From positions 1,613,719-1,677,718 of the forward strand of contig NZ_KQ976354.1 in the NCBI RefSeq assembly GCF_000346485.2: a DNA stretch of 64,000 nucleotides. The letters run 5' to 3'. This stretch comes from Scytonema hofmannii PCC 7110. Its GTDB lineage: Bacteria; Cyanobacteriota; Cyanobacteriia; Cyanobacteriales; Nostocaceae. Of this stretch, positions 10,067-20,290 are shown one piece after another. Position numbers and translations under genes: made by a program. The notes beneath the pieces were generated by a model. That model saw only the letters and a program-made list of their open reading frames with translations. It searched no databases and was not told the DNA's origin. Within the stretch, counting starts at the first letter, position 1, and every line of letters begins with the position of its first letter.

Positions 10067-10654
10067 ATGCTTATTCAAAAGAAGAACGCCCAGAATACCA
10101 AAAAGTTGTTTAAAAGGTTGGCTTTGATTGTAGGAATCGCTGGTGTCACTACCTTCATCAGTTTTCCTGTGTTGGCCAAATTTTATCCTCCCTTGGCACT
10201 TTTTCAACCTTCTGCTTATCGCAGCTATCCTTCCTATCGTAACTCCGAAAGGAACATTGCTGACACCCTGACAGAGGATAGCAAATTTACCAGTTTTGTT
10301 TATGAATTGAAACAAGCAGGTCTTCTGGATGAGTTGAAGCAAGACGGACCTTTTACAATTTTTGCTCCGTCTGACGAAGCCTTTAATGCTTTATCCAAAG
10401 ACATCTATCAGCGATACAGCCAACCAGAAAATCGGCTTAAAGTGCTTAAATATCATTTGGTTTCACGCATCATCACTGAGAAAAACTTAAACGGCGCAGA
10501 AATACCAACGGCTGTTGGTAAGAGTGTCAAAGTTACTGTTGGCTCTGATGGTACAGTCAAGCTGAATAATGCTGTTGGTAAGCCTCCCTCTATCCAAACA
10601 AAGAATGGTGTGATCGTTGAAATTGATCGCGTACTTTTACCTCCTGGATTCTAA
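10067..10654 (+). CDS. Secreted FAS1 (fasciclin) domain protein
   Basis: 195 residues from ATG 10067, chosen over ATG 10034 because AAGGA lies about ten bases upstream and because the paralogue at 23464 begins at the same point. An N-terminal hydrophobic segment (LALIVGIAGVTTFISFPVLA) is a signal peptide or anchor. The FAS1 domain covers about residues 65-193 with its two conserved boxes: FTIFAPSDEAFNALS and the C-terminal NGVIVEIDRVLLPP. FAS1 domains act in adhesion and surface attachment. It lies right after the remnant of a kinase-TPR gene, which matches the kinase-FAS1 order at 20620-24057. Confidence 0.93.
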   Translation: MLIQKKNAQNTKKLFKRLALIVGIAGVTTFISFPVLAKFYPPLALFQPSAYRSYPSYRNSERNIADTLTEDSKFTSFVYELKQAGLLDELKQDGPFTIFAPSDEAFNALSKDIYQRYSQPENRLKVLKYHLVSRIITEKNLNGAEIPTAVGKSVKVTVGSDGTVKLNNAVGKPPSIQTKNGVIVEIDRVLLPPGF

Positions 10655-10726
10655 TACTTGATCGAAATAAGGAAGAGGGAATAATATTAATACTTCTTCC
10701 TTCTTCTTTCTTCCTTCGTTAATATG

Positions 10727-13522
10727 CTACTGCCAATTTCCTACTAGAATGAAAGGTGCCCAGAAATGTGGATGCCTATACTGCTCGTATTTCTCAATAA
10801 TATTTAGTTGAGATCTTCTGAGTGCTTCCGCTTTATTTTGGTCTGTCTTTTTTGCTTCTTCTAGCTGAGTGTAGAATTCACTCATGATTGTAGCAGTCGT
10901 TTCATCTACGACTGACCATAATGTTGCCAGCGTACTACGAGCACCAGCCCGCACTGCTACTCCAGCGAGTCCCAACGTCGCCCGTTTATCTCCACTTGCT
11001 GTCTTACAAGCACTGAGAACTAGCAACTCAATAGGTTTATTCTGATACAAAGAATTGTTCTGCAATAACTGACCTAACTGATTCACATTGATACGGCTAT
11101 CCCAAGAAAGGATAAAGGTTTTTTCAGGGCTGGAGCTAAACTCACCATGAGTTGCTAAGTGAACGATGGGAGGAACACGAGAAGCAAGAATCTGTTTTTT
11201 GAGTTGCGTGCTCGTAAATTCTTCGTTGAGAATCAACCGTTGTGAGATTCCAAGATTCTTAATTTGTTGCAGTTCATTTTCTACATTGCTCAATTCTTTA
11301 AAATCTTTATGTGGCTCAAACTCCTTACGAATTTTACTGAGTCCTGCGGTAAAAGCTTTTAACTCAACCTTCGAGATTGGTTTTGGATCGACTAGCTGCA
11401 GACCGGGCGTGACAGCAATGGCATACTTTTGTATGAGATACTGCTTACCATCAAAAAGGATGGACATGGGAATGTTTCGCAAGTCTCCATCTAACACGAA
11501 GGCTAGAGTTGTGACATGACTGTTGTTTAACTCGGACTCTATTGGTTTAATCAGCCAGTTATACAACTTGTGGTACTGTATGCGGGCAATTTCCTCAACG
11601 CTGACAGGATCTATCAGGGAACGTTGCACCTCGTCTAGAGTTTTCTTAAATTCTTCTGGCTCAAGTGACGTTGTATGAAAGATTAAATTTTGCTGTTGGG
11701 ATAGGCTTAGAATAACCGTTAATTTGTTTTGCGAAACAATTGTGTAGATAATTCCTGCCTTTTTATCTAGGTTATCAATTTGTTGGGATTTTTCCTGTAC
11801 ACAAGCTTCTTTAAAAAAGTTATTAATTTCAGCTAATTGAAGAGACTCAATCACTTTACGAGCTTGTACTATCAGTTTTTGGCTTTCTTCACTTTTTCCT
11901 GCTGCTTTTAAGGTATCAGCATATCCTATGTCTAAATCGACTAACTCTCGGTAAATTGGTTCAACACTTTTCTGAAAAGAAAATTGCACTTCTGGATTAA
12001 TTGTAACTAAATCCTTGCGTAATAATTGCAGAGCTTCATAGGCATTGGTGTAAGATGCGATCGCTTCTGGAATATCTCCTTGAGCCTTACGTATTTTTCC
12101 CAACTGTCTGAAATGCTGGTAAGCTATATCTGGTGCATTAAAAGTTGAATCAAGACTCAAAGCTTGTCTGGTCAATTTTTCTGCTTGGGGCAAATTTTGT
12201 ATGGTTTTATCCGTATACAATCTACCCCGATTTCCCAAAGCATAAGCCTCGGCTCTTTTGTCCCCTAAACGCTGCGCTTGCTCGACTGCTCTAGTTAGAA
12301 TTCTATTCACATCGTTCAAAGTTGGCAGTTGGGAATGAGTTTTAAGCTGAAAATTACTTTCTTCAGCTAGTTCGATAAAGTTCTGAGCAAAGTTGATTTG
12401 GAGGTAAACTCCCGTGCGACTTGGGGGTAGGTTATTGAGTTGAGGGTTGAGCGATCGCCATAATTCTTCTGCTTCGTCCCATCTCTCCAGTTTCATCAAT
12501 AAACTGAGTTGATTCAGTTCGGCTTGCTGTCGTATAGCTGGTAGTGGGGACAAACTAACTGCCTTTTTATAAGAGTTTAAAGCTTTTTGTTCATAAGACT
12601 GTATTTCGCCACGAGCCTCTTTGACTGTAGCTAAATCTCGTTCCGTATTTCCTAAACTCAGATATGTCGCAGCTTGCTCTTGAGGAGAATTCAATTTTCC
12701 AGCTAAGTTTTTACTGGTTTCTAAAATGATTTCAGATTGATCTAACTGCCCTTCTAATCCCCTCAATTCACCGAAGCTTCTCAATGCTACAAGTATAACT
12801 AAGCTAGGAGATTCAGTTGGGGCAATTTTTTTCAGTTTTTTTTGCAATTCCTCTAAAGAAATTTGATTGAAATCCTCACAATTTTGAACATCAATGACTT
12901 TGTTTAAAACTTGTAATAAGGTATTGCAAGCACGAGGATAAAGACCCAAATCTTGCAGCGCTTGAGCTTGATTAATTGTGCTTCTAGCCAACTTCTCACC
13001 CTCACCTATTTGGCTGTATATCTTAGTAGACTCCTGCCAACTTTTGAGAGCATTTGCTGACTGTCCTAACTCCCTTTGTAAATATCCTTGAATATTTAAA
13101 GTTTGAGCTTGAATTTTTAATTTATCTTTTCCTTGTTGAGTTTGCAGAAGTTTTAAGCTGTCTTCGATAGCTTTTGTTGCTTTATTCCACTGTCCTATTT
13201 GTTGATAAGTCAAAGAGAGATTGCTCAACGCCATTGCTTGATTTAATCCATCCCCTTTAGCCGCAAAAACATCTGCTGTTTTTTCCCACGTGATCGCTGC
13301 TTTTTGGAACTGTCCGGAGCGGTATAATTGGGTTGCCTCACTCACTAACTGTCCTGCATCTTGTTGAGATTGAACAATGGGAGTTGGTGAAGAAACTTTG
13401 GCGATAACAGGTGAGACAGTTGAGAGGGTAAATAATAAAGCTGCGAGAAAAAGGGAACGCTTTCTGTAGAGCTTTTTAAAGAAATTTTGCAATTTCCAGA
13501 ATATGGTCTGCCGATATGCCAT
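10727..13522 (-). CDS. CHAT-domain TPR protein (caspase-like), copy 1
   Basis: 931 residues. An N-terminal basic stretch and hydrophobic segment (SLFLAALLFTLSTVSPVIA) look like a signal peptide or membrane anchor. Residues about 50-560 are TPR-like helical repeats. The C-terminal third is a CHAT domain, the caspase-HetF-associated peptidase fold, with the catalytic dyad visible: His792 in HLATHGEF and Cys839 in LSACKTASGD. The end FWAPFILVGNWQ is typical. Start ATG 13520-13522 has GGAG upstream. It is the third gene of the run tpsB-tpsA-CHAT on the minus strand, 167 bases after the haemagglutinin. Expected to cleave or be activated by a partner; substrate unknown. Confidence 0.93.
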   Translation of the reverse strand: MAYRQTIFWKLQNFFKKLYRKRSLFLAALLFTLSTVSPVIAKVSSPTPIVQSQQDAGQLVSEATQLYRSGQFQKAAITWEKTADVFAAKGDGLNQAMALSNLSLTYQQIGQWNKATKAIEDSLKLLQTQQGKDKLKIQAQTLNIQGYLQRELGQSANALKSWQESTKIYSQIGEGEKLARSTINQAQALQDLGLYPRACNTLLQVLNKVIDVQNCEDFNQISLEELQKKLKKIAPTESPSLVILVALRSFGELRGLEGQLDQSEIILETSKNLAGKLNSPQEQAATYLSLGNTERDLATVKEARGEIQSYEQKALNSYKKAVSLSPLPAIRQQAELNQLSLLMKLERWDEAEELWRSLNPQLNNLPPSRTGVYLQINFAQNFIELAEESNFQLKTHSQLPTLNDVNRILTRAVEQAQRLGDKRAEAYALGNRGRLYTDKTIQNLPQAEKLTRQALSLDSTFNAPDIAYQHFRQLGKIRKAQGDIPEAIASYTNAYEALQLLRKDLVTINPEVQFSFQKSVEPIYRELVDLDIGYADTLKAAGKSEESQKLIVQARKVIESLQLAEINNFFKEACVQEKSQQIDNLDKKAGIIYTIVSQNKLTVILSLSQQQNLIFHTTSLEPEEFKKTLDEVQRSLIDPVSVEEIARIQYHKLYNWLIKPIESELNNSHVTTLAFVLDGDLRNIPMSILFDGKQYLIQKYAIAVTPGLQLVDPKPISKVELKAFTAGLSKIRKEFEPHKDFKELSNVENELQQIKNLGISQRLILNEEFTSTQLKKQILASRVPPIVHLATHGEFSSSPEKTFILSWDSRINVNQLGQLLQNNSLYQNKPIELLVLSACKTASGDKRATLGLAGVAVRAGARSTLATLWSVVDETTATIMSEFYTQLEEAKKTDQNKAEALRRSQLNIIEKYEQYRHPHFWAPFILVGNWQ

Positions 13523-13596
13523 GGTCGATTTCTCCTGTCAATAGGGGTTTTCACGCAAAAGACGCTTAGGGATGTCCAAGAAATAAATCTTCCGAA

Positions 13597-13656
13597 TTGT
13601 GGGGCGGGCGTCCTCGCCTGCCCTCTTGCCAACGGGCGGGACGCCCGTTCCACAAG
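13597..13656. repeat. GC-rich inverted repeat between tpsA and CHAT genes
   Basis: A copy of the dispersed GGGCGGGCGTCC...GGGACGCCCG element, able to fold into a stem. Related sequences occur at 1519-1540, 22960-22995, 50885-50945 and 57925-57955. It may act as an intercistronic structure in this operon. Confidence 0.7.
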
Positions 13657-13689
13657 AAATTTTTGGAGATTTTTTTATTTGGAAGTCCC

Positions 13690-16600
13690 TTAACGTACAG
13701 CACAACTGGTAGGCGTGAGAGTTCGTAAGGGGCGTTGTGCGCCGATGGTAGTGGGATCGTAAGCTGTCAGCACGACTTCACCTTTTTCGTTAAATACCCA
13801 TCCTTGAGCTGGTACAAACTGTTTAAGATTTGGGCTGGTGGATGACAAAGTTGTATGAGTTGTACTTGCAGAATTCTGAGCAGTATTCACAGGCTCAACT
13901 AAATCAACTTGTACATTGTTGTTGTTGACAGTTTGAACGGGATTAGTCGGCAAACCACCACGCCCAGTGACAATAAATCGACTACCGACACCGCGTTGAC
14001 ATGGATTCTGGGCAATCTCTTTTGAGGGGTCTGTGACTTCTTCAGGTAATTCTACCAATCCGCGATTGGGATCGATTTCGGTATTGAGTTGCACGGAACC
14101 TTGTTGCTGCGGCTGTTGTTGGGAAATGGCAGTGATATCACTTGTCGGGACATTATTTGGATCGAGTCTATTCGGATCGAATTGCTCAAGCTGTTGTCGG
14201 CTAAGTGGGGCGATTCCCAGCAATGCACCTCTAATGGAAATATTTCCACCCCTACCTTCAAAAGCATTGGCTGTGATGTCGCTATTTTCTTGGGGAAAAG
14301 CAATGATTACGCCATCAGGAATATTGATAGTGATGTCACCGCCGTCACCTCTACCCTGTGCTTTGCCTGCAGTGGCAGAAATTTTACTTCCACGACGCAA
14401 GATGAGTAAGTCTTGCAAATTCAGCTTGATATCACCACCCTCAGCACTTTGGGTTTCTGCGGTAATCTTGGCATTGTCCAATCTGAGAATTCCTGCCCCA
14501 ATTACAATGCTTCCGCCCTTTCCGTTCCCGCCACTATCCACGGAGATTCTCGCTCCATCGCGCAGACTCAACTCTCTGGGATCAATATCAATGCTACCAC
14601 CATCGCCTTGAGAGTCTTTCGCAGTGCTCGAAAAGAATCCACTATTACTGCCAGAAATGAAGATGCGATCGCTCACCCTAAAGATAATATCACCTGCTTT
14701 GCCACTGCCACTGGTGGATGTGGTGACCTGTCCACCATTAGTTGCTTCAAAAGTCTTGGCGTTAATTGTAATGGTACCACCGTTTCCTGTAGAACCAAGG
14801 GCGTTAGCAAATATCCCACTTTCGGGACCCTGATTATTTACAATATCCGTAGGTGGACCAAATCTTGCTGCTTGTTCAATTCGTCGATTGAAGTTGGAGT
14901 CAAAACCAAAGAGGGTAATACCCTCAGAGATAGTCAGAGTGATGCTTCCGGCATCTCCATTACCCCGAGTAGTTGTGAGCACTTGTCCACCATCTACAGA
15001 TGTAAAGGTTTTGGCGTTAATTGTTATGTTGCCACCATTACCATTATTGGAAGTAAGTGCGTTTACAACTGCACCGTCTGCGATCCGAAAATCACCAGTG
15101 GTAACGGTGATATTTCCTGCAGCCTGTGGCTCAGTATTGGTTGTTCCTCTTTCAGCACTGGCAAACAATCCACTTGAGAACCCCGTGATTGAGAAGAGAC
15201 CGGGAAATTGAACAGAACTATAGCCCGAAATATTAACAAAATCTTTAGTATTGATCTCAATATTTCCTGCTTTTCCTCTTCCTCCATTTAGACCATTTCC
15301 TTCACGGAAAACAACACTACCTATCAGACCGCCATTTGTTAGGGTCAGCGATCTTGCCTGTATATTAATATTACCAGCAATTCCTTCGCCTCCCTGTTCT
15401 ACATTACTTCTAATGTTACTCCTTGTAGTGAGTGTGACAGAGCCATCAATTTGCAGTGACACTTTTCCAGCATTTCCCTGACCAAAAGTAGCAGTACTTA
15501 GCACGCTAAGATCGTTCATTGATAGGGAGCCAGCTTTTATGTCAATGTTACCTCCATTACCTGTTGCTTTCTGCCCCACTAAGCTTGAAATTTGATTAAA
15601 AGAACCAGAATCGGTTCCTAACGTAGTGAATCCAAAGAGATTAACAGCGTTGCGGACATCAATATTAATGTTTCCAGCATCCCCCGTGCCAAAAGTACTG
15701 GCGCTGATTTGTGCGCCGTTGCTCATCAACAGCGAGCCATTTTCGATAGTGAGATTGATATCACCACCATTGCCTGTCGCCCCTGTGTCTACGTAGCTAG
15801 CTATAAGACTGGGTAAGCTACTCACACTACTGACTCCGTCAAGTGTCACATCACCACCCCGGACTGTAACATTTACATCTCCAGCTTCCCCTTTGCCTGC
15901 CGGACGACCAGCTTGTGCTTGACGAATTATGGTTTGCAGTTGCCCGCCACTATTGAGAGATAGAGACTTGGCTGTGATATTGATTATACCCCCCTTGCCA
16001 TCACCGCCTGCTTCTATATTGCTGAAGATGTAGCTGTCACCCGATAGAGCGACAGAACCACTCTCAGTCCGCACGTTGACGTTGCCAGCATTCCCCTTTC
16101 CATAAGTACTAGCGCTGATTTGTGCGCCATTACTCATCAACAGCGAGCCATTTTCGATAGTGAGATTGACATCACCACCATTGCCTGTTGCCCCTGTGTC
16201 TACGTAGCTAGCTATAAGACTGGGTCGTAGTTTATTAACACTACTCACTCCGGCAAGTGTCACATCACCTCCACGGACTATAACATTTACATCTCCAGCT
16301 TCCCCTTTGCCTGCCGGACGACCAGCTTGTGCTTGACGAATTATGGTTTGCAGTTGCCCGCCACTATTGAGAGATAGAGACTTGGCTGTGATATTGATTA
16401 TACCCCCCTTGCCATCACCGCCTGCTTCTATATTGCTGAAGATGTAGCTGTCACCCGATAGAGCGACAGAACCACTCTCAGTCCGCACGTTGACGTTGCC
16501 AGCATTCCCCTTTCCATAAGTACTAGCGCTGATTTGTGCGCCATTACTCATCAACAGCGAGCCATTTTCGATAGTGAGATTGACATCACCACCATTGCCT

Positions 16601-18408
16601 GTCGCCCCTGGGTTTACTTGGCTAGCTATGAAACTGGGGAAACCATTCACACTACTGACTCCGGCAAGTGTCACATCGCCACCACGGACTGTTACATTCA
16701 CATTTCCCGCATTCCCTTTACCTGCAGGACGCTGATTCTGCGATTGACGAACTATGGTTAGCAGTTGCCCGCCACTACTAAGAGATAAAGACTTTGCTGT
16801 GATATTGATTTCACCCCCTTTGCCATCACCGCCTGCTTCTATATTGCTCCCGATGATAGCGTCCGTACCTAGGGAGACAGAACCATTCTCCGCCCGCACA
16901 GTTACGTTGCCAGCATCGCCCTTTCCATAGGTATTGGCATTGATTTGTGCGCCGTCACTCATATTGAATGAGCCTTTGTCAACGGTGATATTGATGTTGC
17001 CGCCCTTGCCTTCATCCCCGGATTCTAGAGTGCTAAAAATTCTCGTGTTACTACCACTGAGGGAGACACCATTTTCAGCTCGCAAATTAACATCCCCAGC
17101 ATTCCCCTTGCCAAAAGTATTAGCATTAATTTGAGCACCATCACTCATAGTGAGCGAGCCTTTGTCAACGGTAATATTGACGTTACCGCCCTTGCCCTCG
17201 CCGCCTGCTTCTATATTGCTAACGATATTCGTGCCACTACCAGTGAGAGAAACACCATTCTCAGCCCGCACAGTTACGTTTCCTGCATTACCCTTGCCAA
17301 CAGTGCTGGCATTTAAGAATGCGCCACTAGTCATTGAGAGCGAACCAGCTTTAATATTGATGTTGCCAGTATTACCAGTAATACTGTTGATATTGCCACT
17401 GTAGCCAGGAGCGTTGACAACAGTGCCGCGAATACTACTTTGATCGGATATTGTTACTGCTCCTGTTGCATTGAGCGTAATATCTCCTGCTTGAGCACCA
17501 GTAAGTACCGTAGGTGACAAGCTTATCCCACCTCGCACTAAACTCTCTCCACTAATCTCTATATCTTTGGCGTTGATGCTGATATTTCCACCACCGCCAC
17601 CGCGTACATTAACTTCACTCGAATTCTTCAGTCGGACATCGGCTCGCGCTACATTATCGGGAAAATTTAACTGTAAAGTATTACCATCAAGCCCGATATC
17701 ACCCGTTCCTCTGACTCCTCCTAACTCGATTCGACCACTTTCAGTTAATAGTACTCCTTTATTCAAAAGCACGTCACTACCCACGAATGCTAGAGATTTT
17801 CCTGATGGGATTTGAAGACTTGATTGAATGGTGATGTTTACCGGATTTACCGTATTGACTGGATTGTCTCGAAAACGCAAACCTGTGGGAATGTTTACGG
17901 TTAACAGTTGTGGTGGAGCTAGTTTGTCGGCAGCGCTAAACTCAAACTGGTTGCCAAATAGTAAACTGTTTGCCGTACTTCCTAAAAAGGAACCGCCCAC
18001 GTCTAATTTGGCATTTGGTCCAAACACAATGCCATTGGGATTGATGAAAAATAAGTTAGCACTGCTCAGCACGCCGAGCGTCCCTTGAATATTCGATAGG
18101 TTTCCCCCTGTGACTCGACTGAAAATATTCTGAATGCCATTTTCCGGATTAAAGTAGACTCTCCCGTTGGCATCGACGTTAAATTTCTCAAAACTGTGGA
18201 ACAGACTTGTCCCGCGAGTCGCACCACCATCAATGCGATCGCCAAGACTTCCTTTGACATCAACATTCTGATTGACAACAGAACTTTCACTACCTAAGGT
18301 GTTGTCGGGAATCACTTGTTGCGCCCTAGCAGTGGTGACAGGTACAAGACTTGCAAGAGAGCACAGGGGGAAAGAGAAGAACAAGAGCGATCGCTTAAAT
18401 AGTTTCAT
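13690..18408 (-). CDS. TpsA-like filamentous haemagglutinin domain protein, copy 1
   Basis: 1572 residues, the largest gene here. Signal peptide about 1-30 (ends TTARAQ). The TPS secretion domain follows with the hallmark GGATRGTSLFHSFEKFNV, the NLFFINPNGIVFGPNA motif and GSFLGSTA. The long middle is Gly/Asn/Ser-rich beta-helix with repeated GNAGNVNV-type turns, including three near-identical blocks of 411/414 bp. The C-terminal module has Cys1470 in NPCQRGVGSRF, then GWVFNEKGEVVLTAYDPT, and Cys1569 four residues from the end. Exported across the outer membrane by the TpsB encoded 43 bases upstream. Surface adhesin or effector role is inferred from the family. Confidence 0.95.
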   Translation of the reverse strand: MKLFKRSLLFFSFPLCSLASLVPVTTARAQQVIPDNTLGSESSVVNQNVDVKGSLGDRIDGGATRGTSLFHSFEKFNVDANGRVYFNPENGIQNIFSRVTGGNLSNIQGTLGVLSSANLFFINPNGIVFGPNAKLDVGGSFLGSTANSLLFGNQFEFSAADKLAPPQLLTVNIPTGLRFRDNPVNTVNPVNITIQSSLQIPSGKSLAFVGSDVLLNKGVLLTESGRIELGGVRGTGDIGLDGNTLQLNFPDNVARADVRLKNSSEVNVRGGGGGNISINAKDIEISGESLVRGGISLSPTVLTGAQAGDITLNATGAVTISDQSSIRGTVVNAPGYSGNINSITGNTGNINIKAGSLSMTSGAFLNASTVGKGNAGNVTVRAENGVSLTGSGTNIVSNIEAGGEGKGGNVNITVDKGSLTMSDGAQINANTFGKGNAGDVNLRAENGVSLSGSNTRIFSTLESGDEGKGGNINITVDKGSFNMSDGAQINANTYGKGDAGNVTVRAENGSVSLGTDAIIGSNIEAGGDGKGGEINITAKSLSLSSGGQLLTIVRQSQNQRPAGKGNAGNVNVTVRGGDVTLAGVSSVNGFPSFIASQVNPGATGNGGDVNLTIENGSLLMSNGAQISASTYGKGNAGNVNVRTESGSVALSGDSYIFSNIEAGGDGKGGIINITAKSLSLNSGGQLQTIIRQAQAGRPAGKGEAGDVNVIVRGGDVTLAGVSSVNKLRPSLIASYVDTGATGNGGDVNLTIENGSLLMSNGAQISASTYGKGNAGNVNVRTESGSVALSGDSYIFSNIEAGGDGKGGIINITAKSLSLNSGGQLQTIIRQAQAGRPAGKGEAGDVNVTVRGGDVTLDGVSSVSSLPSLIASYVDTGATGNGGDINLTIENGSLLMSNGAQISASTFGTGDAGNINIDVRNAVNLFGFTTLGTDSGSFNQISSLVGQKATGNGGNIDIKAGSLSMNDLSVLSTATFGQGNAGKVSLQIDGSVTLTTRSNIRSNVEQGGEGIAGNINIQARSLTLTNGGLIGSVVFREGNGLNGGRGKAGNIEINTKDFVNISGYSSVQFPGLFSITGFSSGLFASAERGTTNTEPQAAGNITVTTGDFRIADGAVVNALTSNNGNGGNITINAKTFTSVDGGQVLTTTRGNGDAGSITLTISEGITLFGFDSNFNRRIEQAARFGPPTDIVNNQGPESGIFANALGSTGNGGTITINAKTFEATNGGQVTTSTSGSGKAGDIIFRVSDRIFISGSNSGFFSSTAKDSQGDGGSIDIDPRELSLRDGARISVDSGGNGKGGSIVIGAGILRLDNAKITAETQSAEGGDIKLNLQDLLILRRGSKISATAGKAQGRGDGGDITINIPDGVIIAFPQENSDITANAFEGRGGNISIRGALLGIAPLSRQQLEQFDPNRLDPNNVPTSDITAISQQQPQQQGSVQLNTEIDPNRGLVELPEEVTDPSKEIAQNPCQRGVGSRFIVTGRGGLPTNPVQTVNNNNVQVDLVEPVNTAQNSASTTHTTLSSTSPNLKQFVPAQGWVFNEKGEVVLTAYDPTTIGAQRPLRTLTPTSCAVR
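15731..16970. repeat. 411/414-bp internal tandem repeats in tpsA copy 1
   Basis: The sequence AGCGAGCCATTTTCGATAGT recurs at 15731, 16142 and 16556, so the unit is 411 then 414 bases (137/138 codons). The first two units are nearly identical over their whole length; the third diverges downstream. The reading frame is kept. Confidence 0.9.
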
Positions 18409-18451
18409 GGTGGATGCCTAATCTTATAGTGTTTTTTAGTCAAAAGAATTC

Positions 18452-20290
18452 TTAAAAAGGGCTGTAATTGACTGAAAAATAAAAACCTTTCTCTTGTAGA
18501 GTCCTATCTCTCGACTCAGTGTTAATCAACGGAATACCATAGTCAAAGCGAGCATTCAATTTGTCGCCCATTTGCCATTGCAAACCCAAACCAACACCAA
18601 GTAAGGTATTGCGATCTGGATCTGAATTGCTTTCATCGGAGCTATTCCAGCCAATGCCAAAATCTACAAACGGCACGGCTTGCAAAATGCCTTGGATATT
18701 TTGTACTCTTAAAACAGGTAACCTAACCTCTGCAGATGTAAAAAACCCATTATCGACCAAAAGCCGATCTTGCCGATAACCTCGGACACTTTGCAAACCT
18801 CCTATGCCAAATTGTTCTAAAGGTACCAAGGCTTTTGTTGCTAACTGTAGGTCAGAGCGTAATACCAGTAAAGTGTCTCGTGCTAAAAGCCTGACATACT
18901 GTCCTTGTCCCCGCCAAGAGAAAAACCGACTATCGGGAGGATTGTTGTTGAGAGTGGCATCAAACCACCCGACTCCAACACTAAACTGGGAACGCAACGC
19001 AAAGACTTGTTGCGAACTGCGCTGTATATATTCCTGAACAAACCGCAGTGCTGATATACGAGTTTCTCCATTTCTGTCAGCCCCAGGTGAAAGTTGAAAG
19101 CCCTCTCCTTCAAGTTCTGTCTGACTTTGCTGCCGCACTATGTTAAAACCTAATGCAAATTCTTGGTTGGGAGTTTGAATAATCGGTTGGCGGAAACCTA
19201 AATCTATGTAAAAAGAATCACCTGTAATGTCTGCTTGGTCGAAGGGTGGTTCAACGATAGAAGTGTCTGTAAATCCACCAGCCAGACTAATAGTCCCATT
19301 CCGGGGATTGATCGGTACTGTATAGCTCAGGTCAAGGGAATTACTCCCATCAGTATTAGTATATATTGCACCAAAGCGATCGCCAAAACCAAACACATTG
19401 CCTTCGCCGATCCGGATACCACGTCGGAAACTACCTACACTTGGAGCACGTGCATTATCAACAAATAATTCTGTCCGGAAGGAGTCTGCTTCTACAACCT
19501 TCACTTCCAGTACACCCTGCTCCAAACGAGATCCAGGCGACAATTCAGCCGAAATATTTTCAATTAAGGGGTTCAGTTGCAATAGTTGCAGGGCTTTTAG
19601 CAGGCGGTTGCGATTGAAAGGTTGAGATGCGCCAAGTTTCAATCGACTGCGTATGTAGTTTGGATTTAACCGTCGATTCCCCGTGATTTTTATTTCCTCC
19701 ACTCCGCCTTCAACAATCTGAACTTTAATCACCGCTCCCTCTGGTAAAAAGGTTTGCCCTGCGGGAATAAAAGCACCAGAATTAATGTATCCTTCCTCAA
19801 CGTAAAGCTTTGCGATCGCAGCTTCTACTTCCAGTAGTTTGGAAAAGGTGATTGGTTTATTGATGAATTCGGCTGTAATTTTGCTTAATTTTTGATTGCT
19901 AAATGCTGTGTTACCTTCAAACTCGAACCTAATAACTCTGATACTTCCGGGAAGATCGGGACGTATTTCTGACGGAGAAGGTGTTGTGGGAGTGATATCA
20001 AGTGGAGTTTCTGGTGGTGGTTCTGGGGGGGGAATTGGCTGTGGTGGTGGTGGTACCGGAGTAATGGGATTTGGTGGAACCTGAGATAGAATAGTAGGCG
20101 GTACGGTACTGCTATATGCAGGTTCTGAAGTCTCAAATTGAGGAGGAGGTAAGGTTTTAGTTTCCTTGAGACGTTCAACTGGCAAGCCTTCAGCCGAGGC
20201 TTTGCAAGCATAAGAGGTGATTAGCACTTTCAAAATCAATCCAGCGACTAGATTGAGTTTCAACCAACTGAGTACTTTGCCCCGACTCAT
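18452..20290 (-). CDS. TpsB outer-membrane translocator (ShlB/FhaC/HecB), copy 1
   Basis: 612 residues from ATG 20288-20290. A GGAG box lies 11 bases upstream, the same spacing as in the second copy; the in-frame GTG at 20302 overlaps that box. Signal sequence about 1-35, then a Pro-rich linker (PPPPQPIPPPEPPPETPLD). POTRA domain: IRFEFEGNTAFSNQKL, VEEGYINSGAFIP, IVEGGVEEIKITGN. The ShlB-type second POTRA and 16-strand barrel follow, with the inward-loop-like LARDTLLVLRSDLQLA, GGLQSVRGYRQ and the terminal strand ending in Phe. It secretes TpsA proteins. First gene of tpsB-tpsA-CHAT; divergent from the kinase gene. Confidence 0.94.
   Translation of the reverse strand: MSRGKVLSWLKLNLVAGLILKVLITSYACKASAEGLPVERLKETKTLPPPQFETSEPAYSSTVPPTILSQVPPNPITPVPPPPQPIPPPEPPPETPLDITPTTPSPSEIRPDLPGSIRVIRFEFEGNTAFSNQKLSKITAEFINKPITFSKLLEVEAAIAKLYVEEGYINSGAFIPAGQTFLPEGAVIKVQIVEGGVEEIKITGNRRLNPNYIRSRLKLGASQPFNRNRLLKALQLLQLNPLIENISAELSPGSRLEQGVLEVKVVEADSFRTELFVDNARAPSVGSFRRGIRIGEGNVFGFGDRFGAIYTNTDGSNSLDLSYTVPINPRNGTISLAGGFTDTSIVEPPFDQADITGDSFYIDLGFRQPIIQTPNQEFALGFNIVRQQSQTELEGEGFQLSPGADRNGETRISALRFVQEYIQRSSQQVFALRSQFSVGVGWFDATLNNNPPDSRFFSWRGQGQYVRLLARDTLLVLRSDLQLATKALVPLEQFGIGGLQSVRGYRQDRLLVDNGFFTSAEVRLPVLRVQNIQGILQAVPFVDFGIGWNSSDESNSDPDRNTLLGVGLGLQWQMGDKLNARFDYGIPLINTESRDRTLQEKGFYFSVNYSPF

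Noticed and set aside
10727-13522. CHAT-TPR protein as part of a type III-E CRISPR (Craspase) system
   Set aside because: There is no Cas7-11-like gene, no CRISPR array and the protein has a signal or anchor segment; the neighbours are secretion genes.
14033-18088. Long plus-strand ORFs antisense to tpsA copy 1, up to 254 codons
   Set aside because: They are shadows caused by the repetitive Gly/Asn-rich codons of the real gene, with Cys/Ser/Pro-rich low-complexity translations and no ribosome-binding sites.
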